This document shows, in pieces, positions 1-12,800 of a stretch of DNA of 64,000 nucleotides. Each line of letters begins with the position of its first letter. The stretch's first letter is position 1. The position numbers and the translations under genes are program-made. Source of the DNA: Spisula solida (taxonomy: Eukaryota; Mollusca; Bivalvia; Venerida; Mactridae); the NCBI GenBank assembly GCA_947247005.1, contig OX365947.1, forward strand, positions 6,925,030-6,989,029, in the 5' to 3' direction. The notes beneath the pieces are model-generated. The model was not told the origin of the DNA. It did not search any database and saw nothing but the letters and a program-made list of their open reading frames with translations.

Positions 1-772
1 CCCTTCCAGGTAACTGCTACCTGTTGACTGCAGTAATGGGCGTCTCCCTTCCAGGTAACTGCTTCCTGTTGACTGAAGTAATGGACGTATACCTTCAAGA
101 TAACTCTACATGTTGACTGCAGTAATGGACATCTCCCTTCCAGGTAACTGCTACATGTTGACTGCAGTAATGGACATCTACCTTCCAGGTAACTGCTACA
201 TGTTGACTGCAGTAATGGACGTCTCCCATCCAGGTAACTACTACATGTTGACTGCAGTAATGGACGTCTCCCTTCCAGGTAACTGCTACCTGTTGACTGC
301 AGTAATGGACGTCTCCCTTCCAGGTAACTGCTACATGTTGACTGCAGTAATGGACGTCTCCCTTCCAGGTAACTGCTACATGTTGACTGCAGTAATGGAA
401 GTCCCCCATCCAGGTAACTGCTACATGTTGACTGCAGTAATGGACGTCTTCCTTCCAGGTAACTGCTACCTGTTGACTGCAGTAATGGACGTCTCCCTTC
501 CAGCTAACTGCTACCTGTTGACTGCAGTAATGGACGTCCCCCATCCAGGTAACTGCTACAGGTTGACTGCAATAATGGACGTCTTCCTTCCAGGAAACTG
601 CTACATGTTGACTGCAGTAATGGGCGTCTCCCTTCCAGGTAACTGCTACATGTTGACTGCAGTAATGGACGTCTTCCTTCCAGCTAACTGCTACATGTTG
701 ATTGCAGTAATGGACGTCATCTTTCAAGACAACTGCTACCTGTTGACTGCAGTAATGGACGTCTTACTTCCA

Positions 773-824
773 GCTGACTTTTTCCTGTTGACTGCATAAA
801 TGGACTTCTACCTTCCAGCTGACT
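773..824 (+). repeat. Sat1 marker variant block (first of ten)
   Basis: A distinctive divergent monomer pair containing GCTGACTTTTTCCTGTTGAC, then TGCATAAATGGACTTC, marks sub-blocks of the array. I find its start at 773, 2,389, 4,141, 5,578, 7,194, 8,902, 10,607, 11,954, 15,365 and 21,292. The spacings are 1,616, 1,752, 1,437, 1,616, 1,708, 1,705, 1,347, 3,411 and 5,927 bp. The first three sum to the 4,805-bp higher-order period. The marker thins out to the right, so homogenisation is strongest in the left half of the window. Confidence 0.85.
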
Positions 825-3800
825 GCTACCTGTTGACTGCAGTAATGGACATCTTCCTTTAAAATAACTTCTACCTGTTGACTGCAGTAATGGACATCTT
901 CCTTTAAAATAACTGCTACCTGTTGACTGCAGTAATGGACGTCTCCCATCCAGGTAACTTTACCTGTTGACTGCAGTAATGGTTGTCTCCCTTCCAGGTA
1001 ACTGCTACATGTTGACTGCAGTAATGGACGTCTTCCTTCCAGGTAACTGCTACATGTTGACTGTAGTAATGGTTGTCTCCTCTCCAGGTAACTGCTACAT
1101 GTTGACTGCAGTAATGAACGTCTTCCTTCGAGATAACTCTACATGTTGACTGCAGAAAAGGACGTCTCCCTTCCAGGTAACTGCTACATGTTGACTGCAG
1201 TAATGGACGTCTCCCTTCCAGGTAACTGCTACCTGTTGACTGCAGTAATGGATGTCTTCCTTCCAGGTAACTCTACATGTCGACTGCAGTAATGGACGTC
1301 TCCCTTCCAGGTAACTGCTACATGTCGACTGCAGTAATGGACGTCTCCCTTCTAGGTAACTGCTACATGTTGACTGCAGTAATGGACGTCTCCCTTCCAG
1401 GTAACTGCTACATGTTGACTGAAGTAATGAACGTCTTCCTTCAAGATAACTCTACATGTTTACTGCAGTAATGGACGTCTCCCTTCCAGGTAACTGCTAC
1501 ATGTTGACTGCAGTAATGGACGTCTCCCTTCCAGCTAACTGCTACCTGTTGACTGCAGTAATGGACGTCTCCCTTCCAGGTAACTGCTACCTGTTGACTG
1601 CAGTAATGGACGTCTTCCTTCCAGGTAACTGCTACCTGTTGACTGCAGTAATGGGCGTCTCCCTTCCAGGTAACCGCTTCCTGTTGACTGAAGTAATGGA
1701 CGTATACCTTCCAGCTAACTGCTACCTGTTGACTGCAGTAATGGACATCTCCCTTCCAGGTAACTGCTACATGTTGACTGCAGTAATGGACGTCTCCCAT
1801 CCAGGTAACTGCTACATGTTGACTGCAGTAATGGACATCTACCTTCCAGGAAACTTCTACCTGTTGACTGCAGTAATGGACGTCTCCCTTCCAGGTAACT
1901 GCTACATGTTGACTGCAGTAATGGACGTCTCCCTTCCAGGTAACTGCTAACTGTTGACTGCAGTAATGGACGTCTCCCTTCCAGGTAACTGCAACCTGTT
2001 GACGGCAGTAATGGAAGTCCCCCATCCAGGTAACTGCTACATGTTGACTGCAGTAATGGACGTCTTCCTTCCAGGTAACTGCTACCTGTTGACTGCAGTA
2101 ATGGATGTCTCCCTTCCAGCTAACTGCTACCTGTTGACTGCAGTAATGGACGTCCCCCATCCAGGTAACTGCTACAGGTTGACTGCAATAATGGACGTCT
2201 TCCTTCCAGGAAACAGCTACATGTTGACTGCAGTAATGGGCGTCTCCCTTCCAGGTAACTGCTACATGTTGACTGCAGTAATGGACGTCTTCCTTCCAGC
2301 TAACTGCTACATGTTGATTGCAGTAATGGACGTCATCCTTCAAGACAACTGCTACCTGTTGACTGCAGTAATGGACGTCTTACTTCCAGCTGACTTTTTC
2401 CTGTTGACTGCATAAATGGACTTCTACCTTCCAGCTGACTGCTACCTGTTGACTGCAGTAATGGACGTCTTCCTTTAAAATAACTTCTACCTGTTGACTG
2501 CAGTAATGGACATCTTCCTTTAAAATAACTGCTACCTGTTGACTGCAGTAATGTGCGTCTTCCTTCCAGGTAACTGCTACCTGTTGACTGCAGTAATGGA
2601 CGTCTCCCATCCAGGTAACTTTACCTGTTGACTGCAGTAATGGTTGTCTCCCTTCCAGGTAACTGCTACATGTTGACTGTAGTAATGGATGTCTTCCTTC
2701 CAGGTAACTGCTACATGTTGACTGCAGTAATGGTTGTCTCCCTTCCAGGTAACTGCTACATGTTGACTGCAGTAATGGTTGTCTCCCCTCCAGGTAACTG
2801 CTACATGTTGACTGCAGTAATGAACGTCTTCCTTCCAGGTAACTGCTACATGTTGACTGCAGTAATGGACGTCTTCCTTCCAGGTAACTGCTACATGTTG
2901 ACTGCAGTAATGGACGTCTTCCTTCCAGGTAACTGCTACATGTTGACTGCAGTAATGGTTGTCTCCTCTCCAGGTAACTGCTACATGTTGACTGCAGTAA
3001 TGAACGTCTTCCTTCGAGATAACTCTACATGTTGACTGCAGAAAAGGACGTCTCCCTTCCAGGTAACTGCTACATGTCGACTGCAGTAATGGACGTCTCC
3101 CTTCTAGGTAACTGCTACATGTTGACTGCAGTAATGGACGTCTCCCTTCCAGGTAACTGCTACATGTTGACTGCAGTAATGAACGTCTTCCTTCGAGATA
3201 ACTCTACATGTTGACTGCAGTAATGGACGTCTCCCTTCCAGGTAACTGCTACATGTTGACTGCAGTAATGGACGTCTCCCTTCCAGGTAACTGCTACCTG
3301 TTGACTGCAGTAATGGACGTCTCCCTTCCAGGTAACTGCTACCTGTTGACTGCAGTAATGGACGTCTCCCTTCCAGGTAACTGCTACCTGTTGACTGCAG
3401 TAATGGGCGTCTCCCTTCCAGGTAACTGCTTCCTGTTGACTGAAGTAATGGACGTATACCTTCCAGCTAACTGCTACCTGTTGACTGCAGTAATGGACAT
3501 CTCCCTTCCAGGTAACTGCTACATGTTGACTGCAGTAATGGACATCTACCTTCCAGGTAACTGCTACATGTTGACTGCAGTAATGGACGTCTCCCATCCA
3601 GGTAACTGCTACATGTTGACTGCAGTAATGGACGTCTCCCTTCCAGGTAACTGCTACCTGTTGACTGCAGTAATGGACGTCTCCCTTCCAGGTAACTGCT
3701 ACATGTTGACTGCAGTAATGGACGTCTCCCTTCCAGGTAACTGCTACATGTTGACTGCAGTAATGGAAGTCCCCCATCCAGGTAACTGCTACATGTTGAC

Positions 3801-6800
3801 TGCAGTAATGGACGTCTTCCTTCCAGGTAACTGCTACCTGTTGACTGCAGTAATGGACGTCTCCCTTCCAGCTAACAGCTACCTGTTGACTGCAGTAATG
3901 GACGTCCCCCATCCAGGTTACTGCTACAGGTTGACTGCAATAATGGACGTCTTCCTTCCAGGAAACTGCTACATGTTGACTGCAATAATGGGCGTCTCCC
4001 TTCCAGGTAACTGCTACATGTTGACTGCAGTAATGGACGTCTTCCTTCCAGCTAACTGCTACATGTTGATTGCAGTAATGGACGTCATCCTTCAAGACAA
4101 CTGCTACCTGTTGACTGCAGTAATGGACGTCTTACTTCCAGCTGACTTTTTCCTGTTGACTGCATAAATGGACTTCTACCTTCCAGCTGACTGCTACCTG
4201 TTGACTGCAGTAATGGACGTCTTCCTTTAAAATAACTTCTACCTGTTGACTGCAGTAATGGACATCTTCCTTTAAAATAACTGCTACCTGTTGACTGCAG
4301 TAATGGACGTCTCCCATCCAGGTAACTTTACCTGTTGACTGCAGTAATGGTTGTCTCCCTTCCAGGTAACTGCTACATGTTGACTGCAGTAATGGACGTC
4401 TTCCTTCCAGGTAACTGCTACATGTTGACTGCAGTAATGGTTGTCTCCCTTCCAGGTAACTGCTACATGTTGACTGCAGTAATGGACGTCTTCCTTCCAG
4501 GTAACTTCTACCTGTTGACTGCAGTAATGGACGTCTCCCCTCCAGGTAACTGCTACATGTTGACTGCAGTAATGGACGTCTTCCTTCCAGGTAACTGCTA
4601 CATGTTGACTGTAGTAATGGTTGTCTCCTCTCAAGGTAACTGCTACATGTTGACTGCAGTAATGGTTGTCTCCCTTCCAGGTAACTGCTACATGTTGACT
4701 GCAGTAATGAACGTCTTCCTTCGAGATAACTCTACATGTTGACTGCAGAAAAGGACGTCTCCCTTCCAGGTAACTGCTACATGTTGACTGCAGTAATGGA
4801 CGTCTCCCTTCCAGGTAACTGCTACCTGTTGACTGCAGTAATGGGCGTCTCCCTTCCAGGTAACTGCTTCCTGTTGACTGAAGTAATGGACGTATACCTT
4901 CAAGATAACTCTACATGTTGACTGCAGTAATGGACATCTCCCTTCCAGGTAACTGCTACATGTTGACTGCAGTAATGGACATCTACCTTCCAGGTAACTG
5001 CTACATGTTGACTGCAGTAATGGACGTCTCCCATCCAGGTAACTACTACATGTTGACTGCAGTAATGGACGTCTCCCTTCCAGGTAACTGCTACCTGTTG
5101 ACTGCAGTAATGGACGTCTCCCTTCCAGGTAACTGCTACATGTTGACTGCAGTAATGGACGTCTCCCTTCCAGGTAACTGCTACATGTTGACTGCAGTAA
5201 TGGAAGTCCCCCATCCAGGTAACTGCTACATGTTGACTGCAGTAATGGACGTCTTCCTTCCAGGTAACTGCTACCTGTTGACTGCAGTAATGGACGTCTC
5301 CCTTCCAGCTAACTGCTACCTGTTGACTGCAGTAATGGACGTCCCCCATCCAGGTAACTGCTACAGGTTGACTGCAATAATGGACGTCTTCCTTCCAGGA
5401 AACTGCTACATGTTGACTGCAGTAATGGGCGTCTCCCTTCCAGGTAACTGCTACATGTTGACTGCAGTAATGGACGTCTTCCTTCCAGCTAACTGCTACA
5501 TGTTGATTGCAGTAATGGACGTCATCTTTCAAGACAACTGCTACCTGTTGACTGCAGTAATGGACGTCTTACTTCCAGCTGACTTTTTCCTGTTGACTGC
5601 ATAAATGGACTTCTACCTTCCAGCTGACTGCTACCTGTTGACTGCAGTAATGGACATCTTCCTTTAAAATAACTTCTACCTGTTGACTGCAGTAATGGAC
5701 ATCTTCCTTTAAAATAACTGCTACCTGTTGACTGCAGTAATGGACGTCTCCCATCCAGGTAACTTTACCTGTTGACTGCAGTAATGGTTGTCTCCCTTCC
5801 AGGTAACTGCTACATGTTGACTGCAGTAATGGACGTCTTCCTTCCAGGTAACTGCTACATGTTGACTGTAGTAATGGTTGTCTCCTCTCCAGGTAACTGC
5901 TACATGTTGACTGCAGTAATGAACGTCTTCCTTCGAGATAACTCTACATGTTGACTGCAGAAAAGGACGTCTCCCTTCCAGGTAACTGCTACATGTTGAC
6001 TGCAGTAATGGACGTCTCCCTTCCAGGTAACTGCTACCTGTTGACTGCAGTAATGGATGTCTTCCTTCCAGGTAACTCTACATGTCGACTGCAGTAATGG
6101 ACGTCTCCCTTCCAGGTAACTGCTACATGTCGACTGCAGTAATGGACGTCTCCCTTCTAGGTAACTGCTACATGTTGACTGCAGTAATGGACGTCTCCCT
6201 TCCAGGTAACTGCTACATGTTGACTGAAGTAATGAACGTCTTCCTTCAAGATAACTCTACATGTTTACTGCAGTAATGGACGTCTCCCTTCCAGGTAACT
6301 GCTACATGTTGACTGCAGTAATGGACGTCTCCCTTCCAGCTAACTGCTACCTGTTGACTGCAGTAATGGACGTCTCCCTTCCAGGTAACTGCTACCTGTT
6401 GACTGCAGTAATGGACGTCTTCCTTCCAGGTAACTGCTACCTGTTGACTGCAGTAATGGGCGTCTCCCTTCCAGGTAACCGCTTCCTGTTGACTGAAGTA
6501 ATGGACGTATACCTTCCAGCTAACTGCTACCTGTTGACTGCAGTAATGGACATCTCCCTTCCAGGTAACTGCTACATGTTGACTGCAGTAATGGACGTCT
6601 CCCATCCAGGTAACTGCTACATGTTGACTGCAGTAATGGACATCTACCTTCCAGGAAACTTCTACCTGTTGACTGCAGTAATGGACGTCTCCCTTCCAGG
6701 TAACTGCTACATGTTGACTGCAGTAATGGACGTCTCCCTTCCAGGTAACTGCTAACTGTTGACTGCAGTAATGGACGTCTCCCTTCCAGGTAACTGCTAC

Positions 6801-9800
6801 CTGTTGACGGCAGTAATGGAAGTCCCCCATCCAGGTAACTGCTACATGTTGACTGCAGTAATGGACGTCTTCCTTCCAGGTAACTTCTACCTGTTGACTG
6901 CAGTAATGGATGTCTCCCTTCCAGCTAACTGCTACCTGTTGACTGCAGTAATGGACGTCCCCCATCCAGGTAACTGCTACAGGTTGACTGCAATAATGGA
7001 CGTCTTCCTTCCAGGAAACAGCTACATGTTGACTGCAGTAATGGGCGTCTCCCTTCCAGGTAACTGCTACATGTTGACTGCAGTAATGGACGTCTTCCTT
7101 CCAGCTAACTGCTACATGTTGATTGCAGTAATGGACGTCATCCTTCAAGACAACTGCTACCTGTTGACTGCAGTAATGGACGTCTTACTTCCAGCTGACT
7201 TTTTCCTGTTGACTGCATAAATGGACTTCTACCTTCCAGCTGACTGCTACCTGTTGACTGCAGTAATGGACGTCTTCCTTTAAAATAACTTCTACCTGTT
7301 GACTGTAGTAATGGACATCTTCCTTTAAAATAACTGCTACCTGTTGACTGCAGTAATGTGCGTCTTCCTTCCAGGTAACTGCTACCTGTTGACTGCAGTA
7401 ATGGACGTCTCCCATCCAGGTAACTTTACCTGTTGACTGCAGTAATGGTTGTCTCCCTTCCAGGTAACTGCTACATGTTGACTGTAGTAATGGTTGTCTT
7501 CCTTCCAGGTAACTGCTACATGTTGACTGCAGTAATGGTTGTCTCCCTTCCAGGTAACTGCTACATGTTGACTGCAGTAATGGTTGTCTCCCCTCCAGGT
7601 AACTGCTACATGTTGACTGCAGTAATGAACGTCTTCCTTCCAGGTAACTGCTACATGTTGACTGCAGTAATGGACGTCTTCCTTCCAGGTAACTGCTACA
7701 TGTTGACTGCAGTAATGGACGTCTTCCTTCCAGGTAACTGCTACATGTTGACTGCAGTAATGGTTGTCTCCTCTCCAGGTAACTGCTACATGTTGACTGC
7801 AGTAATGAACGTCTTCCTTCGAGATAACTCTACATGTTGACTGCAGAAAAGGACGTCTCCCTTCCAGGTAACTGCTACATGTCGACTGCAGTAATGGACG
7901 TCTCCCTTCTAGGTAACTGCTACATGTTGACTGCAGTAATGGACGTCTCCCTTCCAGGTAACTGCTACATGTTGACTGCAGTAATGAACGTCTTCCTTCG
8001 AGATAACTCTACATGTTGACTGCAGTAATGGACGTCTCCCTTCCAGGTAACTGCTACCTGTTGACTGCAGTAATGGACGTCTCCCTTCCAGGTAACTGCT
8101 ACCTGTTGACTGCAGTAATGGACGTCTCCCTTCCAGGTAACTGCTACCTGTTGACTGCAGTAATGGGCGTCTCCCTTCCAGGTAACTGCTTCCTGTTGAC
8201 TGAAGTAATGGACGTATACCTTCCAGCTAACTGCTACCTGTTGACTGCAGTAATGGACATCTCCCTTCCAGGTAACTGCTACATGTTGACTGCAGTAATG
8301 GACATCTACCTTCCAGGTAACTGCTACATGTTGACTGCAGTAATGGACGTCTCCCATCCAGGTAACTACTACATGTTGACTGCAGTAATGGACGTCTCCC
8401 TTCCAGGTAACTGCTACCTGTTGACTGCAGTAATGGACGTCTCCCTTCCAGGTAACTGCTACATGTTGACTGCAGTAATGGACGTCTCCCTTCCAGGTAA
8501 CTGCTACATGTTGACTGCAGTAATGGAAGTCCCCCATCCAGGTAACTGCTACATGTTGACTGCAGTAATGGACGTCTTCCTTCCAGGTAACTGCTACCTG
8601 TTGACTGCAGTAATGGACGTCTCCCCTTCCAGCTAACAGCTACCTGTTGACTGCAGTAATGGACGTCCCCCATCCAGGTAACTGCTACAGGTTGACTGCA
8701 ATAATGGACGTCTTCCTTCCAGGAAACTGCTACATGTTGACTGCAATAATGGGCGTCTCCCTTCCAGGTAACTGCTACATGTTGACTGCAGTAATGGACG
8801 TCTTCCTTCCAGCTAACTGCTACATGTTGATTGCAGTAATGGACGTCATCCTTCAAGACAACTGCTACCTGTTGACTGCAGTAATGGACGTCTTACTTCC
8901 AGCTGACTTTTTCCTGTTGACTGCATAAATGGACTTCTACCTTCCAGCTGACTGCTACCTGTTGACTGCAGTAATGGACGTCTTCCTTTAAAATAACTTC
9001 TACCTGTTGACTGCAGTAATGGACATCTTCCTTTAAAATAACTGCTACCTGTTGACTGCAGTAATGGACGTCTCCCATCCAGGTAACTTTACCTGTTGAC
9101 TGCAGTAATGGTTGTCTCCCTTCCAGGTAACTGCTACATGTTGACTGCAGTAATGGACGTCTTCCTTCCAGGTAACTGCTACATGTTGACTGCAGTAATG
9201 GTTGTCTCCCTTCCAGGTAACTGCTACATGTTGACTGCAGTAATGGACGTCTTCCTTCCAGGTAACTTCTACATGTTGACTGCAGTAATGGACGTCTCCC
9301 CTCCAGGAAACTGCTACATGTTGACTGCAGTAATGGACGTCTTCCTTCCAGGTAACTGCTACATGTTGACTGTAGTAATGGTTGTCTCCTCTCCAGGTAA
9401 CTGCTACATGTTGACTGCAGTAATGGTTGTCTCCCTTCCAGGTAACTGCTACATGTTGACTGCAGTAATGAACGTCTTCCTTCGAGATAACTCTACATGT
9501 TGACTGCAGAAAAGGACGTCTCCCTTCCAGGTAACTGCTACATGTTGACTGCAGTAATGGACGTCTCCCTTCCAGGTAACTGCTACCTGTTGACTGCAGT
9601 AATGGGCGTCTCCCTTCCAGGTAACTGCTTCCTGTTGACTGAAGTAATGGACGTATACCTTCAAGATAACTCTACATGTTGACTGCGGTAATGGACATCT
9701 CCCTTCCAGGTAACTGCTACATGTTGACTGCAGTAATGGACGTCTTCCTTCCAGGTAACTGCTACATGTTGACTGCAGTAATGGTTGTCTCCCTTCCAGG

Positions 9801-12800
9801 TAACTGCTACATGTTGACTGCAGTAATGGTTGTCTCCCCTCCAGGTAACTGCTACATGTTGACTGCAGTAATGAACGTCTTCCTTCCAGGTAACTGCTAC
9901 ATGTTGACTGCAGTAATGGACGTCTTCCTTCCAGGTAACTGCTACATGTTGACTGCAGTAATGGACGTCTTCCTTCCAGGTAACTGCTACATGTTGACTG
10001 CAGTAATGGTTGTCTCCTCTCCAGGTAACTGCTACATGTTGACTGCAGTAATGAACGTCTTCCTTCGAGATAACTCTACATGTTGACTGCAGAAAAGGAC
10101 GTCTCCCTTCCAGGTAACTGCTACATGTTGACTGCAGTAATGGACATCTCCCTTCCAGGTAACTGCTACCTGTTGACTGCAGTAATGGACGTCTCCCATC
10201 CAGGTAACTTTACCTGTTGACTGCAGTAATGGACGTCTCACTTCCAGGTAACTGCTACATGTCGACTGCAGTAATGGACGTCTCCCTTCTAGGTAACTGC
10301 TACATGTTGACTGCAGTAATGGACGTCTCCCTTCCATCTAACAGCTACCTGTTGACTGCAGTAATGGACGTCCCCCATCCAGGTAACTGCTACAGGTTGA
10401 CTGCAATAATGGACGTCTTCCTTCCAGGAAACTGCTACATGTTGACTGCAATAATGGGCGTCTCCCTTCCAGGTAACTGCTACATGTTGACTGCAGTAAT
10501 GGACGTCTTCCTTCCAGCTAACTGCTACATGTTGATTGCAGTAATGGACGTCATCCTTCAAGACAACTGCTACCTGTTGACTGCAGTAATGGACGTCTTA
10601 CTTCCAGCTGACTTTTTCCTGTTGACTGCATAAATGGACTTCTACCTTCCAGCTGACTGCTACCTGTTGACTGCAGTAATGGACGTCTTCCTTTAAAATA
10701 ACTTCTACCTGTTGACTGCAGTAATGGACATCTTCCTTTAAAATAACTGCTACCTGTTGACTGCAGTAATGGACGTCTCCCATCCAGGTAACTTTACCTG
10801 TTGACTGCAGTAATGGTTGTCTCCCTTCCAGGTAACTGCTACATGTTGACTGCAGTAATGGACGTCTTCCTTCCAGGTAACTGCTACATGTTGACTGCAG
10901 TAATGGTTGTCTCCCTTCCAGGTAACTGCTACATGTTGACTGCAGTAATGGACGTCTTCCTTCCAGGTAACTTCTACATGTTGACTGCAGTAATGGACGT
11001 CTCCCCTCCAGGTAACTGCTACATGTTGACTGCAGTAATGGACGTCTTCCTTCCAGGTAACTGCTACATGTTGACTGTAGTAATGGTTGTCTCCTCTCCA
11101 GGTAACTGCTACATGTTGACTGCAGTAATGGTTGTCTCCCTTCCAGGTAACTGCTACATGTTGACTGCAGTAATGAACGTCTTCCTTCGAGATAACTCTA
11201 CATGTTGACTGCAGAAAAGGACGTCTCCCTTCCAGGTAACTGCTACATGTTGACTGCAGTAATGGACGTCTCCCTTCCAGGTAACTGCTACCTGTTGACT
11301 GCAGTAATGGGCGTCTCCCTTCCAGGTAACTGCTTCCTGTTGACTGAAGTAATGGACGTATACCTTCCAGATAACTCTACATGTTGACTGCAGTAATGGA
11401 CATCTCCCTTCCAGGTAACTGCTACATGTTGACTGCAGTAATGGACATCTACCTTCCAGGTAACTGCTACATGTTGACTGCAGTAATGGACGTCTCCCAT
11501 CCAGGTAACTACTACATGTTGACTGCAGTAATGGACGTCTCCCTTCCAGGTAACTGCTACATGTTGACTGCAGTAATGGAAGTCCCCCATCCAGGTAACT
11601 GCTACATGTTGACTGCAGTAATGGACGTCTTCCTTCCAGGTAACTGCTACCTGTTGACTGCAGTAATGGACGTCTCCCTTCCAGCTAACTGCTACCTGTT
11701 GACTGCAGTAATGGACGTCCCCAATCCAGGTAACTGCTACAGGTTGACTGCAATAATGGACGTCTTCCTTCCAGGAAACTGCTACATGTTGACTGCAGTA
11801 ATGGGCGTCTCCCTTCCAGGTAACTGCTACATGTTGACTGCAGTAATGGACGTCTTCCTTCCAGCTAACTGCTACATGTTGATTGCAGTAATGGACGTCA
11901 TCCTTCAAGACAACTGCTACCTGTTGACTGCAGTAATGGACGTCTTACTTCCAGCTGACTTTTTCCTGTTGACTGCATAAATGGACTTCTACCTTCCAGC
12001 TGACTGCTACCTGTTGACTGCAGTAATGGACATCTTCCTTAAAATAACTTCTACCTGTTGACTGCAGTAATGGACATCTTCCTTTAAAATAACTGCTACC
12101 TGTTGACTGCAGTAATGGACGTCTCCCATCCAGGTAACTTTACCTGTTGACTGCAGTAATGGTTGTCTCCCTTCCAGGTAACTGCTACATGTTGACTGCA
12201 GTAATGGACGTCTTCCTTCCAGGTAACTGCTACATGTTGACTGTAGTAATGGTTGTCTCCTCTCCAGGTAACTGCTACATGTTGACTGCAGTAATGAACG
12301 TCTTCCTTCGAGATAACTCTACATGTTGACTGCAGAAAAGGACGTCTCCCTTCCAGGTAACTGCTACATGTTGACTGCAGTAATGGACGTCTCCCTTCCA
12401 GGTAACTGCTACCTGTTGACTGCAGTAATGGATGTCTTCCTTCCAGGTAACTCTACATGTCGACTGCAGTAATGGACGTCTCCCTTCCAGGTAACTGCTA
12501 CATGTCGACTGCAGTAATGGACGTCTCCCTTCTAGGTAACTGCTACATGTTGACTGCAGTAATGGACGTCTCCCTTCCAGGTAACTGCTACATGTTGACT
12601 GCAGTAATGAACGTCTTCCTTCGAGATAACTCTACATGTTTACTGCAGTAATGGACGTCTCCCTTCCAGGTAACTGCTACATGTTGACTGCAGTAATGGA
12701 CGTCTCCCTTCCAGCTAACTGCTACCTGTTGACTGCAGTAATGGACGTCTCCCTTCCAGGTAACTGCTACCTGTTGACTGCAGTAATGGACGTCTTCCTT

